Source: Pseudomonas palleroniana
Lineage (GTDB): Bacteria; Pseudomonadota; Gammaproteobacteria; Pseudomonadales; Pseudomonadaceae
Assembly: GCF_003031675.1 (NCBI RefSeq)
Contig: NZ_PYWX01000053.1
Span: forward strand, 267,629 to 331,628
Length of the DNA: 64,000 bases
Direction of reading: 5' to 3'
Shown: piece after piece, positions 45,227 through 52,311 of the stretch
Layout: every line of letters begins with the position of its first letter
How positions within the stretch are numbered: the stretch's first letter is position 1
Notes under the pieces: model-generated
The model's database searches: none
The model's input: the letters and a program-made list of their open reading frames with translations, nothing else
Told to the model about the DNA's origin: nothing
Translations under genes and position numbers: made by a program

Positions 45227-46525
45227 TTAGCCAAAGGCGCCGATTACCATGCTGTTAAACATTGCATAGGCCGACTGTACTTCACTTATGTATTGAGTTT
45301 TCGGGGCGTCGAGTGGTGTGATATTTGTCGAGATGACATCGATTTTATTTGTTTGTGGATTTTGGCGATAGCTTACTGTCACCGAAATGGCGTAATGAGT
45401 GGCGCAGAGGCTGAAGCAAACATTCATGTATTCTGGTGTCATAGGAGGCAACTTATTGAATAGCGAGTACACCGCCAGGGCACAGACCCGTGCTTGACAC
45501 GTGGCCGCAAATGCCGATTTTGGCAAGCTGTGAGCATCTGCGGCATCACCAATGACGTGAACGTTCGGGATCTTCAATGATTCAAATGTCTGCGTATTTA
45601 CCGGGCACCAGCCGTTATCGCCAGTCAGGCCGTTTGCATCAGTGAAAAGATCGGCTTTTTGTCTGGGAATAATATTGATGACGTCTCCTTTGAATATGCC
45701 GGCTTGGCAAACAAGCTCTCGAGTGTCCGCCCTCAGTTCTGTAACCGTTCCACCTTGTTGTGCGCCAATCCAAGTAATAATACTTTTCGCGGTGCCATAT
45801 CCATATAACTGCTTCCAGGCCAATTCGAACTGTGCTTGCTTGGGAAATCTCTCTTTGGAGTCAAGGAAGATAATTTTCGAGTTTGGTTTGTGCGCTTTCA
45901 GGTATTCCGCAATCTGACTCACCCGTTCATACGGGCCCGGCGGGCACCTGTACTCTGTGTTAGGGGAAGACATCAGAACCGTGCCGCCGTTTGGCATTTC
46001 ATCCAGTTGGTTCTTTAGGTTACTCAACTGTTCTTTGCCTTTCCATGCATGTGGAAAGACATCGGCGAGCGCTTTGCTATAACCTTTTATATATTCAAAA
46101 TCAAAGCTGATACCAGCAGCGACGATGCATCTGTCGTACCGGTAGGTGGACTGCTCTGTTTCTACTACTCGTTTAGCGGAATCAATTGTCAGCGCGCGCT
46201 CATGTACGACGTTTATTCCTTCGGATATAAGTTTTGTATAGTCAAACGTTAATGTCTCTTCACTACGTTTTCCTACTAGGTACTCTGCGCTGAGGGGGCC
46301 CGAGAAGTATTCCGGATACTCCTCAATCAACGTTATTGCAGTATTGGGCATTAGTCGTTTTAACGTGCGAGCGAATGTGGCACCTGCAAACCCACCACCT
46401 ACTACGACAACGTTAAAAGTTTTTGTATGTGCAATCTTTGTCGAGGGGCCTGCCACCGCATCCAATGCAGCTATTCCGGCACCTGTGATCAGCCATTTAA
46501 GAAGGGTTCGTCGATCATCTATCAT
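45227..46525 (-). CDS. Flavocytochrome c sulfide dehydrogenase, flavoprotein subunit (FccB-like)
   Basis: 432 residues. A twin-arginine export signal DDRRTLLKWLITGAG precedes the FAD-binding NVVVVGGGFAGATFARTLKR (38–57). Both redox-active cysteines of the family are present: C194 in TEYRCPPGPYER and C370 in MNVCFSLCATHYAISV. IPNVHVIGDAADAHSLPKSA is the second FAD motif. The enzyme oxidises sulfide and passes electrons to a c-type cytochrome; one is encoded at 47598. It lies 55 bp ahead of the nucleotidyltransferase gene and may share its transcript. Confidence 0.85.
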   Translation of the reverse strand: MIDDRRTLLKWLITGAGIAALDAVAGPSTKIAHTKTFNVVVVGGGFAGATFARTLKRLMPNTAITLIEEYPEYFSGPLSAEYLVGKRSEETLTFDYTKLISEGINVVHERALTIDSAKRVVETEQSTYRYDRCIVAAGISFDFEYIKGYSKALADVFPHAWKGKEQLSNLKNQLDEMPNGGTVLMSSPNTEYRCPPGPYERVSQIAEYLKAHKPNSKIIFLDSKERFPKQAQFELAWKQLYGYGTAKSIITWIGAQQGGTVTELRADTRELVCQAGIFKGDVINIIPRQKADLFTDANGLTGDNGWCPVNTQTFESLKIPNVHVIGDAADAHSLPKSAFAATCQARVCALAVYSLFNKLPPMTPEYMNVCFSLCATHYAISVTVSYRQNPQTNKIDVISTNITPLDAPKTQYISEVQSAYAMFNSMVIGAFG

Positions 46526-46667
46526 TGTATTTTCCGAATTCGCGCATTCTACATAGTGCGTGCTTGTCTAGGCCAAGCTTACATAACGCTAATCGGGTTA
46601 AAGGCCGGTTTAAGCATTCTTGATTGAACAAGGCAGCGAATCTTTATATGGGGAAAAGAAGAGGAGC

Positions 46668-47105
46668 TTATCTGACGATATCTGCAAAGTAAGATTGCGA
46701 GTTTTGCAAGTATACTTTAGGGATGTTCAGGTCGCCGTATTTTTCCGAATGCTTGCCCACATAAGCGCCCCTGTTTTCTTTTGGGCCAAATGCTTGGTAG
46801 GTTTTTTCGTAGGTCGCTTTATCTTTGAGGATTGTGATATGAATTAACGGCTCACCTAATTTTGTCGGAATGAGGTTGATGGACTCAGTCGTTTTCTTGT
46901 CGCGACTGCCGTGCGCTGAAAAATTCGCGGCTTGCTCTTTTGTAAAAGATTCAAGGAATTCTTTTTCCATGCCTGTAGGGGGAGTGAACACTATGACCAC
47001 AGCTTTTTGAGGCGCTAAGTTTTCCAGACTATTTTCGGCGATGGTTTGAGTGGCACCGAGGCTGAGTGCGATTGATATTAAAGACAGCGTCATGCGTCGT
47101 TTCAT
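46668..47105 (-). CDS. Small secreted protein of unknown function
   Basis: 145 residues. Signal peptide MKRRMTLSLISIALSLGATQ ending near TIAEN. The mature part alternates strands and helices (AVVIVFTPPTGMEKEFLESF and LIHITILKDKATYEKTYQAF) in the manner of a dimeric alpha-beta barrel (ABM/NIPSNAP-like), but I cannot name a family. No cysteines, so it does not carry covalently bound heme. Its location beside the sulfide dehydrogenase and cytochrome genes suggests a periplasmic accessory role. AT-rich like its neighbours. Confidence 0.6.
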   Translation of the reverse strand: MKRRMTLSLISIALSLGATQTIAENSLENLAPQKAVVIVFTPPTGMEKEFLESFTKEQAANFSAHGSRDKKTTESINLIPTKLGEPLIHITILKDKATYEKTYQAFGPKENRGAYVGKHSEKYGDLNIPKVYLQNSQSYFADIVR

Positions 47106-47597
47106 GAAATTCCCTTTCCGCGTTCTTGCATTATTCGATGGTGATGTGCGGCCTAATTAAATTGCTTTGTCTTAATCATTGCAAAATTTTTAGGCTGGTC
47201 GCTAGTTAAAGCTAACGCGTTTATGGTCGGCAAGTTTTAAGGTGTTTCAGAATGTGTATCTGTGCAAATTCATTTTGTGTGTACAGATCTGGTGATCATT
47301 TGCGGTGACTATCAATGCGTATAATTCGCTATTGATACACTTCTGGCCGACGCTTCTGTGGTGGTTGCTGCCCTTGACGTTATGAGATTTGGCACGATAA
47401 ATTAAACAGTGTTTATATGGAGCGCTTTGTTTTGGTCGTGCGCTGTTGTTTAGACTGCAGTTCGTGTTTTGGTTTTATAATCGGCTCGATTTTCTGGTTT
47501 TTGTTTTGTGCGATTGATATAGGGGGTTGTTCAGGCAGGTATGACGTTTGCTTGGTGAGGTCTTGATAGTTTAATCACTGTACAAGGATGTAATAGA
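47106..47597. other. AT-rich divergent spacer before the cytochrome gene
   Basis: 492 bp between divergent genes with no supported ORF. A possible plus-strand promoter is TTGCTT (47548–47553) and TTTAAT (47570–47575) with a 16-bp spacer. AAGGAT at 47584–47589 serves the cytochrome. I see no repeat, RNA gene or insertion-sequence end. Confidence 0.45.
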
Positions 47598-47903
47598 TTG
47601 ATATTCAACAGCAGATTAATGATTTTGCCGTTTTTTCTTTGTGCCAATACAATAGTGGCAGATGAAAATTTCGCCGGTGTCATGACGAGTAATGGTTGCG
47701 TTAACTGTCATGGGTTTGAAGGGCGAGGCGGGGTGGCTGGTAATATTCCCCCATTGCAAGGGCGCTCGAAAGAGTTTCTTCGTACTACGATGCAAGGTTA
47801 CAAGCAAAAGGTCTTGTCCGGTACGGTGATGAACCGAATCATGAAAGATATTGATGACGAGAAAATTGAAATGTTGGCAGAGTACTTCAGTGAAATAAAA
47901 TAA
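47598..47903 (+). CDS. Small periplasmic monoheme cytochrome c
   Basis: 101 residues from a TTG start supported by AAGGAT 8–9 bases upstream. The later ATG 47619 would remove the positively charged N-terminus of the signal peptide (MIFNSRLMILPFFLCANTIVA). Heme-binding CVNCH sits near residue 34, with GRGGVAGNIPPLQGRS and a distal methionine in GTVMNRIM. Class I cytochrome of about 80 mature residues, like the heme subunit that partners FccB. It is transcribed away from that gene but is the natural electron acceptor. Confidence 0.82.
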   Translation: MIFNSRLMILPFFLCANTIVADENFAGVMTSNGCVNCHGFEGRGGVAGNIPPLQGRSKEFLRTTMQGYKQKVLSGTVMNRIMKDIDDEKIEMLAEYFSEIK

Positions 47904-47948
47904 ATTATCAGCCTGGTTGAGTAGTTTGTTTAAGCTTATCCGATCAAG

Positions 47949-48266
47949 TTATATCTGCACCCATAAGCCCTTTTCGTCCTCCCTGCTGGGCAGGACGATT
48001 AGACTTTGACCAACACAAGGGCCGGAGACACATTCTCCGGTTTCTATCAGGAACAGCGCACCGTGGGTGGCGCACTGGATTAAACTGGTACTTTGGTCTA
48101 GAAAATGGTCGGGCTTCCATTCCAGTGGCACGCGGCGATGTGGGCAGCGATTGACGTAAAAGTAGGCGGTACCCTCCCGGCGCACCCCAAACAGCTTTTG
48201 GCCATCTATATCGAAGCCGAGGCTGGCGTTTTGCGCGAGCACATCGGATGGGCAAACGAACCTCAT
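47949..48266 (-). CDS. Rieske [2Fe-2S] protein
   Basis: 105 residues. Both cluster-binding boxes are present: CPHRR (C41, H43) and CATHG (C65, H68), spaced as in Rieske ferredoxins of the NirD/dioxygenase type. The end SREDEKGLWVQI is short, so this is a soluble stand-alone protein. Base composition returns to that of the host here, so I take it as the right flank of the island. Partner oxygenase or reductase not in the window. Confidence 0.88.
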   Translation of the reverse strand: MRFVCPSDVLAQNASLGFDIDGQKLFGVRREGTAYFYVNRCPHRRVPLEWKPDHFLDQSTSLIQCATHGALFLIETGECVSGPCVGQSLIVLPSREDEKGLWVQI

Positions 48267-48461
48267 AGTTATCCTCTGGTACGACCGCTCGGCCTTTGCC
48301 TTAAAGCTGCTCGCCCCTAAGCGTGCCGCTTGACCTTAAATGCAAACAATTATCAAATGTATGCGTTGGCGTTAGTCATTCTACGTTTCACCGTGACGGG
48401 TATGACTCAATTGCCACGTTGTCGAGCGAATCATCCGCACTGCCATTAAGGAAACCCTGTT

Positions 48462-49340
48462 ATGCGCCTAAGCGCCAGCGCTATTGCACTTGTCGTGGGA
48501 TTGCTGCTCAACCCTTTGGCGCAGGCTGGGCAAGTGCCTCTACGCTTGGTGAGCGTGGGCGGCGCATTGTCCGAGTGGGTCGTAGCTCTGGGGGCTGAAT
48601 CCAAATTAGTGGGTGTCGACACCACCAGCCAGCATCCGGAGTCGCTCAAGGCGTTGCCGAGTATCGGGTACCAGCGGCAGCTGTCGGCTGAAGGCATTCT
48701 CAGCCTGCGCCCGCAGATCCTCGTCGGTACCGAGGAGATGGGGCCGCCGCCCGTATTGGCGCAACTGCGTGGTGCTGGTGTGAGGGTGGAGTTGTTTTCC
48801 GCCGAGCCGGATCTCCTGGCTTTGCAGGCCAATTTGAAGCGCTTGGGCAACTTGTTAGGCAGCGAAGCCAAGGCTACGTTGCTGTTTGCAGATTTCCAAC
48901 AGCAGTTGGATCGTCAGAAATCCTGGGTGGCCAAGGCGCAAACCGCAGTGAGTGCACCTGGGGTGCTGCTGCTGCTCGGACATTCGGGCGGTAAACTGCT
49001 TATCGCGGGCAAACATACAGCGGCCGATTGGATATTGCAGCATGCCGGTGGCAACAATTTGGCTACGCATACCGGCTACAAGCCATTTTCGGTGGAGTCC
49101 TTGGCAGGATTGAGCCCTGACGTCTTGGTGTTTGCCGACCGCGCATTGACCGGTGAGGAGGCGCAAGCAGCATTATTCAAAGAGAATCCAATCCTGAGAT
49201 CGACCCCGGCGGCCATGCATGGACGAGTGATCGAACTGGATCCGACATTGTTGGTGGGCGGTTTGGGGCCGCGTTTGCCGCATAGTCTGATGTTGCTATC
49301 CGCAGGATTCTATCCTGCCCAGGCCGAACCAGCTCCATGA
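48462..49340 (+). CDS. hmuT: Heme ABC transporter, periplasmic binding protein
   Basis: 292 residues. Signal peptide MRLSASAIALVVGLLLNPLA with cleavage after AQA. Class III solute-binding fold: LRLVSVGGALSEWVVALGAE at the start, LRPQILVGTEEMGPPPVLAQ, and a long backbone helix (about 120–150). The closest family is HmuT/PhuT heme carriers. No receptor or heme-degrading gene accompanies it, so siderophore or cobalamin cargo is not excluded. A weak AT-rich partial palindrome at 48341–48363 might bind Fur. Its stop overlaps hmuU (ATGA). Confidence 0.85.
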   Translation: MRLSASAIALVVGLLLNPLAQAGQVPLRLVSVGGALSEWVVALGAESKLVGVDTTSQHPESLKALPSIGYQRQLSAEGILSLRPQILVGTEEMGPPPVLAQLRGAGVRVELFSAEPDLLALQANLKRLGNLLGSEAKATLLFADFQQQLDRQKSWVAKAQTAVSAPGVLLLLGHSGGKLLIAGKHTAADWILQHAGGNNLATHTGYKPFSVESLAGLSPDVLVFADRALTGEEAQAALFKENPILRSTPAAMHGRVIELDPTLLVGGLGPRLPHSLMLLSAGFYPAQAEPAP

Positions 49341-50374
49341 CTGTATTAGTCAAGCCCCGTGCTTTATTTATCCTTCTTGGTTTGCTGTGTGTAGTGGCGT
49401 TCTGGTTGTCTTTGGCGCTTGGGCCGGTCAGCTTGCCTTTGATGGATACGTTGAGGGCGGCATTGCGTCTGCTCGGCTTGCCCATCGATGGGCAAGGTCT
49501 GGAACAGGCTGAATTGATCCTCGGGCAAATTCGTTTGCCGCGTACGCTTCTTGGTCTCGCCGTGGGCGGCGTGTTGGCGCTGTCGGGTGTCGCCATGCAA
49601 GGGCTGTTTCGTAATCCGCTGGCCGATCCTGGCTTGGTCGGAGTCTCCAGTGGCGCTGCACTGGGCGCGGCGATCGCGATTGTCGGGAGTGCTTTTTTCG
49701 GCTCGTTGCCCGAGGCTCTCGGACCTTATTTACTGTCGCTTTTTGCGTTTCTTGGTGGTTTGGGAGTGACCGCTATTGTCTACCGCCTGGGGCGGCGCAA
49801 CGGTCAAACAAACGTCGCAACAATGCTGTTGGCAGGTATCGCGTTGACTGCCTTGGCCACTGCGACAGTGGGGCTGTTTACCTACCTGGCGGATGACGCC
49901 ACCTTGCGCACCTTGACGTTCTGGAACTTGGGCAGTCTCAATGGCGCGAGCTATTCACGGTTGTGGCCGGTGCTGTTGGTGAGTGTCGGTGTCGCGCTGT
50001 GGTTGCCGCGCCGGGCGAAAGCATTGAATGCATTATTGCTGGGTGAGTCAGAGGCCAGTCACCTTGGGGTTGATGTTGAAAGGCTCAAGCGCGAATTGGT
50101 GTTCTGCACGGCGCTGGGTGTAGGCGCTGCGGTAGCGGCGGCGGGGATGATCGGTTTTGTCGGCCTGGTAGTGCCGCATCTGGTGCGGTTGCTGGCGGGC
50201 CCGGACCATCGGGTGTTGTTGCCGGCCTCGGTACTGGCAGGCGCAAGTTTGCTGCTGTTTGCGGACTTGGTGGCGCGCCTGGCCTTGGCACCTGCAGAGC
50301 TGCCGATCGGTATCGTGACCGCGTTCGTTGGCGCGCCGTTCTTTTTATATCTGTTGTTGCGGGGACGCGCCTGA
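49337..50374 (+). CDS. hmuU: Heme ABC transporter, permease (FecCD family)
   Basis: 345 residues with about ten membrane helices. FecCD signatures: LGQIRLPRTLLGLAVGGVLA, GVAMQGLFRNPLADPGLVGV then SSGAALGA, and MLLAGIALTALATATVGLFT. The coupling helix region ASHLGVDVERLKRELVFCTA precedes GMIGFVGLVVPHLVRLLAGP. Together these define the heme/siderophore/B12 importer permease. Overlaps both hmuT (ATGA) and hmuV (TGATG), so the three subunits are made in a coupled way. Confidence 0.92.
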   Translation: MTVLVKPRALFILLGLLCVVAFWLSLALGPVSLPLMDTLRAALRLLGLPIDGQGLEQAELILGQIRLPRTLLGLAVGGVLALSGVAMQGLFRNPLADPGLVGVSSGAALGAAIAIVGSAFFGSLPEALGPYLLSLFAFLGGLGVTAIVYRLGRRNGQTNVATMLLAGIALTALATATVGLFTYLADDATLRTLTFWNLGSLNGASYSRLWPVLLVSVGVALWLPRRAKALNALLLGESEASHLGVDVERLKRELVFCTALGVGAAVAAAGMIGFVGLVVPHLVRLLAGPDHRVLLPASVLAGASLLLFADLVARLALAPAELPIGIVTAFVGAPFFLYLLLRGRA

Positions 50375-51141
50375 TGCTATGTGTGGAAGGGCTGCAGATT
50401 CGGCGCGGGCGCAAGGTGGTGCTGACGGATATCACGCTGGATCTGTTGCCGGGCGAAGTGCTCGGTGTGCTGGGGCCCAACGGCGCCGGTAAAAGTACCT
50501 TGCTCGGTGCGTTGTGCGGGGAGCTGCATCCGGACCAAGGCAGCGTCTGGCTGGCTCAGCAGGCGTTGATGCATTGGAGTGGCCCACAGCGTGCGCAGCG
50601 TTTGGCAGTGTTACCGCAGACGTCGAGCCTGGACTTCGCTTTCCGTGTCGAAGAGGTCGTGGGCATGGGCCGCTTGCCCCATCAGACCGGGCGGGTGCGC
50701 GATGATGAAATCATCGCCGCAGCCTTGCACGCGGCGGACGTCGGGCATTTGAGTGGTCGCAGCTATTTGGCGTTGTCCGGCGGCGAGCGTCAACGTGTGC
50801 ACTTGGCACGGGTGCTGGCGCAGTTATGGCCGGGCGAAGCGGGTCAAACCTTGCTGCTGGATGAGCCGACATCGATGCTGGACCCTCTGCATCAACACAC
50901 GACGCTGCAGGCCATCCGCCGTTTTGCCGATCGAGGGGCGGCCGTACTGGTGATTCTGCACGATCTGAACCTGGCGGCTCGCTACTGCGATCGTATCCTG
51001 TTGCTGGAAAACGGCTGCCCACAGGCCTTGGACACGCCATCAAACGTGTTGCGGCCGGAATTGCTCAAGGCCGTGTTTGGCTTGGATGTGCTGGTTCAGC
51101 CGCATCCGGAACTCGGGCATCCGTTGATTATTGCGCGTTGA
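50374..51141 (+). CDS. hmuV: Heme ABC transporter, ATP-binding protein
   Basis: 255 residues. Walker A GVLGPNGAGKSTLLGAL (near 36), Q-loop AVLPQTSS, ABC signature YLALSGGERQRVHLARVLAQ, Walker B LLLDEPTSMLD and switch histidine VILHDLNLAARY. The LWPGEAGQTLLLDEP spacing is that of HmuV/PhuV. Ends 33 bp before the 3' end of the convergent PrrF small RNA, whose terminator hairpin could also act on this strand only weakly, because its T run points the other way. Confidence 0.93.
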   Translation: MLCVEGLQIRRGRKVVLTDITLDLLPGEVLGVLGPNGAGKSTLLGALCGELHPDQGSVWLAQQALMHWSGPQRAQRLAVLPQTSSLDFAFRVEEVVGMGRLPHQTGRVRDDEIIAAALHAADVGHLSGRSYLALSGGERQRVHLARVLAQLWPGEAGQTLLLDEPTSMLDPLHQHTTLQAIRRFADRGAAVLVILHDLNLAARYCDRILLLENGCPQALDTPSNVLRPELLKAVFGLDVLVQPHPELGHPLIIAR

Positions 51142-51173
51142 AATCAGCCTTTCACTGGTGGCTTTCATCAGGC

Positions 51174-51286
51174 AAAAAAAGACCCGGCAAGAGCCGGGTC
51201 AAATAACCGTGATTAGCCTGATGAGGAGATAATCTGAGAGTCCGAACCAAGGGTCTTTCAGTTATCGGCTGATCTCGCGACCAGTT
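51174..51286 (-). ncRNA. prrF: Iron-responsive small RNA PrrF
   Basis: A minus-strand RNA of about 110 nt starting AACTGGTCGCGAGATCAGCC. It contains the conserved PrrF core ATTATCTCCTCATCAGGCTA (about 51213–51232) that pairs with mRNAs of iron-using proteins such as sodB, acn and sdh. It ends in GACCCGGC/GCCGGGTC and seven T residues (51174–51200). PrrF RNAs are repressed by Fur-Fe and are made in iron starvation. Which of the two usual copies this is (F1 or F2) cannot be told from the window. Confidence 0.9.
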
Positions 51287-51320
51287 GTGATAATCATAAC
51301 GATTCTCATTTGTGAGTCAA
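51287..51320 (-). promoter_or_regulatory. prrF promoter with overlapping Fur box
   Basis: Minus strand: TTGACT (51320–51315), 16-bp spacer, TATGAT (51298–51293). The Fur box GATAATCATAACGATTCTC (plus strand, 51289–51307) matches the 19-bp Fur consensus at 15 positions and covers the -10. Fur bound here would block the promoter. Confidence 0.88.
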
Positions 51321-51397
51321 CAGTTGTTTTGGCTGCCTATCGAGTTTTCTCAAACAGCTGTTTGGAACGCTTGTAAACCTTGGGGTTTGTGGCCGAT

Positions 51398-51670
51398 CTA
51401 ATTCTTCTGGCGCGCTGAAATCGCATCCAACTGACGGTTCAACGCTTCCTTGCGCTCCGCGGGGATGTCGTTCCAGTGCACATCCATCAATGCACCTTCG
51501 ATTGCATACAGCAGTACTTTCGAGGCCCGGAAGCCACGAGTCCGCACGGCGCGGTAGGCATCAACCGCTCCCAGGCGGCGCAAATCCGACGCACTGTGGA
51601 TACCCACTGCGTGCAGCCATTGCGCGGAGGTCTTGCCGAGGTTTTTCAGGTGTTGCAGCTCATCGTTCAT
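51398..51670 (-). CDS. TfoX C-terminal domain protein
   Basis: 90 residues, a stand-alone TfoX C-terminal (helix-hairpin-helix-like) domain: LKNLGKTSAQWLHAVGIHSA then DLRRLGAVDAYRAVR, and ALNRQLDAISARQ at the end. TfoX/Sxy regulates competence in other gammaproteobacteria, but the N-terminal domain is absent here, so function is open. ATG 51670 is preferred, with AAGGAGG 5–6 bases upstream; longer in-frame starts lack a site. Confidence 0.82.
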   Translation of the reverse strand: MNDELQHLKNLGKTSAQWLHAVGIHSASDLRRLGAVDAYRAVRTRGFRASKVLLYAIEGALMDVHWNDIPAERKEALNRQLDAISARQKN

Positions 51671-51873
51671 CAAGCCTCCTTGCGACGGCCGAATGGTGCG
51701 GTGGGTATCGTGACCAGGCAAGCCTGAAAGGAGTGTAGCGCTCAGTAGGAAAAGCGTAGTTCATTGGGCAGAAACGGCTGAAAAGCTATAAGAGTGACGA
51801 ACACGCTTCAGCCACAAGCAGGCGAGGAATACCGGCGCGCTTGAGGGCGTGCCGGGGGAGGGGGCAGGCGCTG

Positions 51874-52218
51874 TTACTTGGTGCGGTAGCGCAGCCGGGT
51901 GCCGAAGTTGACGGACATCAGGATTTCATCGGCGGTCAATTCGGCTGGAAAGTAGGTGCCGGAGATCTGCGCATGCGCCAGGCTGGCACCTTCCAGCGAG
52001 CAGTCGCGTAGATCCAGGCCGCGCAGGTCGGCCGAGCGGAAATAGGCATCGGTGAAGTCCACGCCGGTGGCGTTCAGGTCGCGCAGGTCCAGCCCTCGGA
52101 AGTCGCCACCGCGCAGGTTGATGACACCCTCTTTGGGGCGCTCCTGGTTAAAGCCGCGGATATCGTCTTTATGCAGGAGAGCGTAGAGCGGAGTATCAAG
52201 AAGCTTGGGCTGACTCAT
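51874..52218 (-). CDS. Pentapeptide-repeat protein
   Basis: 114 residues. About eight A(D/N)Lxx-type repeats run from residue 33 to 88 (INLRGGDFRGLDLRDLNATG, VDFTDAYFRSADLRGLDLRD), predicting a short right-handed beta helix. The N-terminal part (LLDTPLYALLHKDDIRGFNQ) and the tail are not repeats. Some pentapeptide proteins mimic DNA and protect gyrase, but those are longer; no function is claimed. Single gene between the TfoX protein and the kinase/ATPase fusion. Confidence 0.85.
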   Translation of the reverse strand: MSQPKLLDTPLYALLHKDDIRGFNQERPKEGVINLRGGDFRGLDLRDLNATGVDFTDAYFRSADLRGLDLRDCSLEGASLAHAQISGTYFPAELTADEILMSVNFGTRLRYRTK

Positions 52219-52311
52219 GATGGCGACTCCGATTGGATGTATAATGCCATTATAGTGCCACTATTGCTTGGCCGTGCACCGTAGGTCGGCGACACGACCA
52301 AGAAATATTTC

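Larger units (their letters stand above)
38930..47945. mobile_element. AT-rich genomic island between sfsA and the Rieske gene
   Basis: Nine minus-strand genes and one plus-strand gene with base composition clearly unlike the flanks. By hand count 43021–43080 has 19 G/C in 60, whereas 37381–37440 has 41. Codons such as ATA, TTA and AGA are common inside. No integrase, transposase, tRNA junction or direct repeat is visible at either edge, so the mode of entry is unknown; homologous replacement between conserved flanks is the simplest idea. Confidence 0.6.

Noticed and set aside
38930..47945. Prophage or integrative element
   Set aside because: No integrase, recombinase, phage structural gene, att-like repeat or tRNA junction is visible.
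48341..48363. Fur box upstream of hmuT
   Set aside because: Partial 23-bp palindrome only, with weak match to the 19-bp Fur consensus; kept as a note under hmuT.
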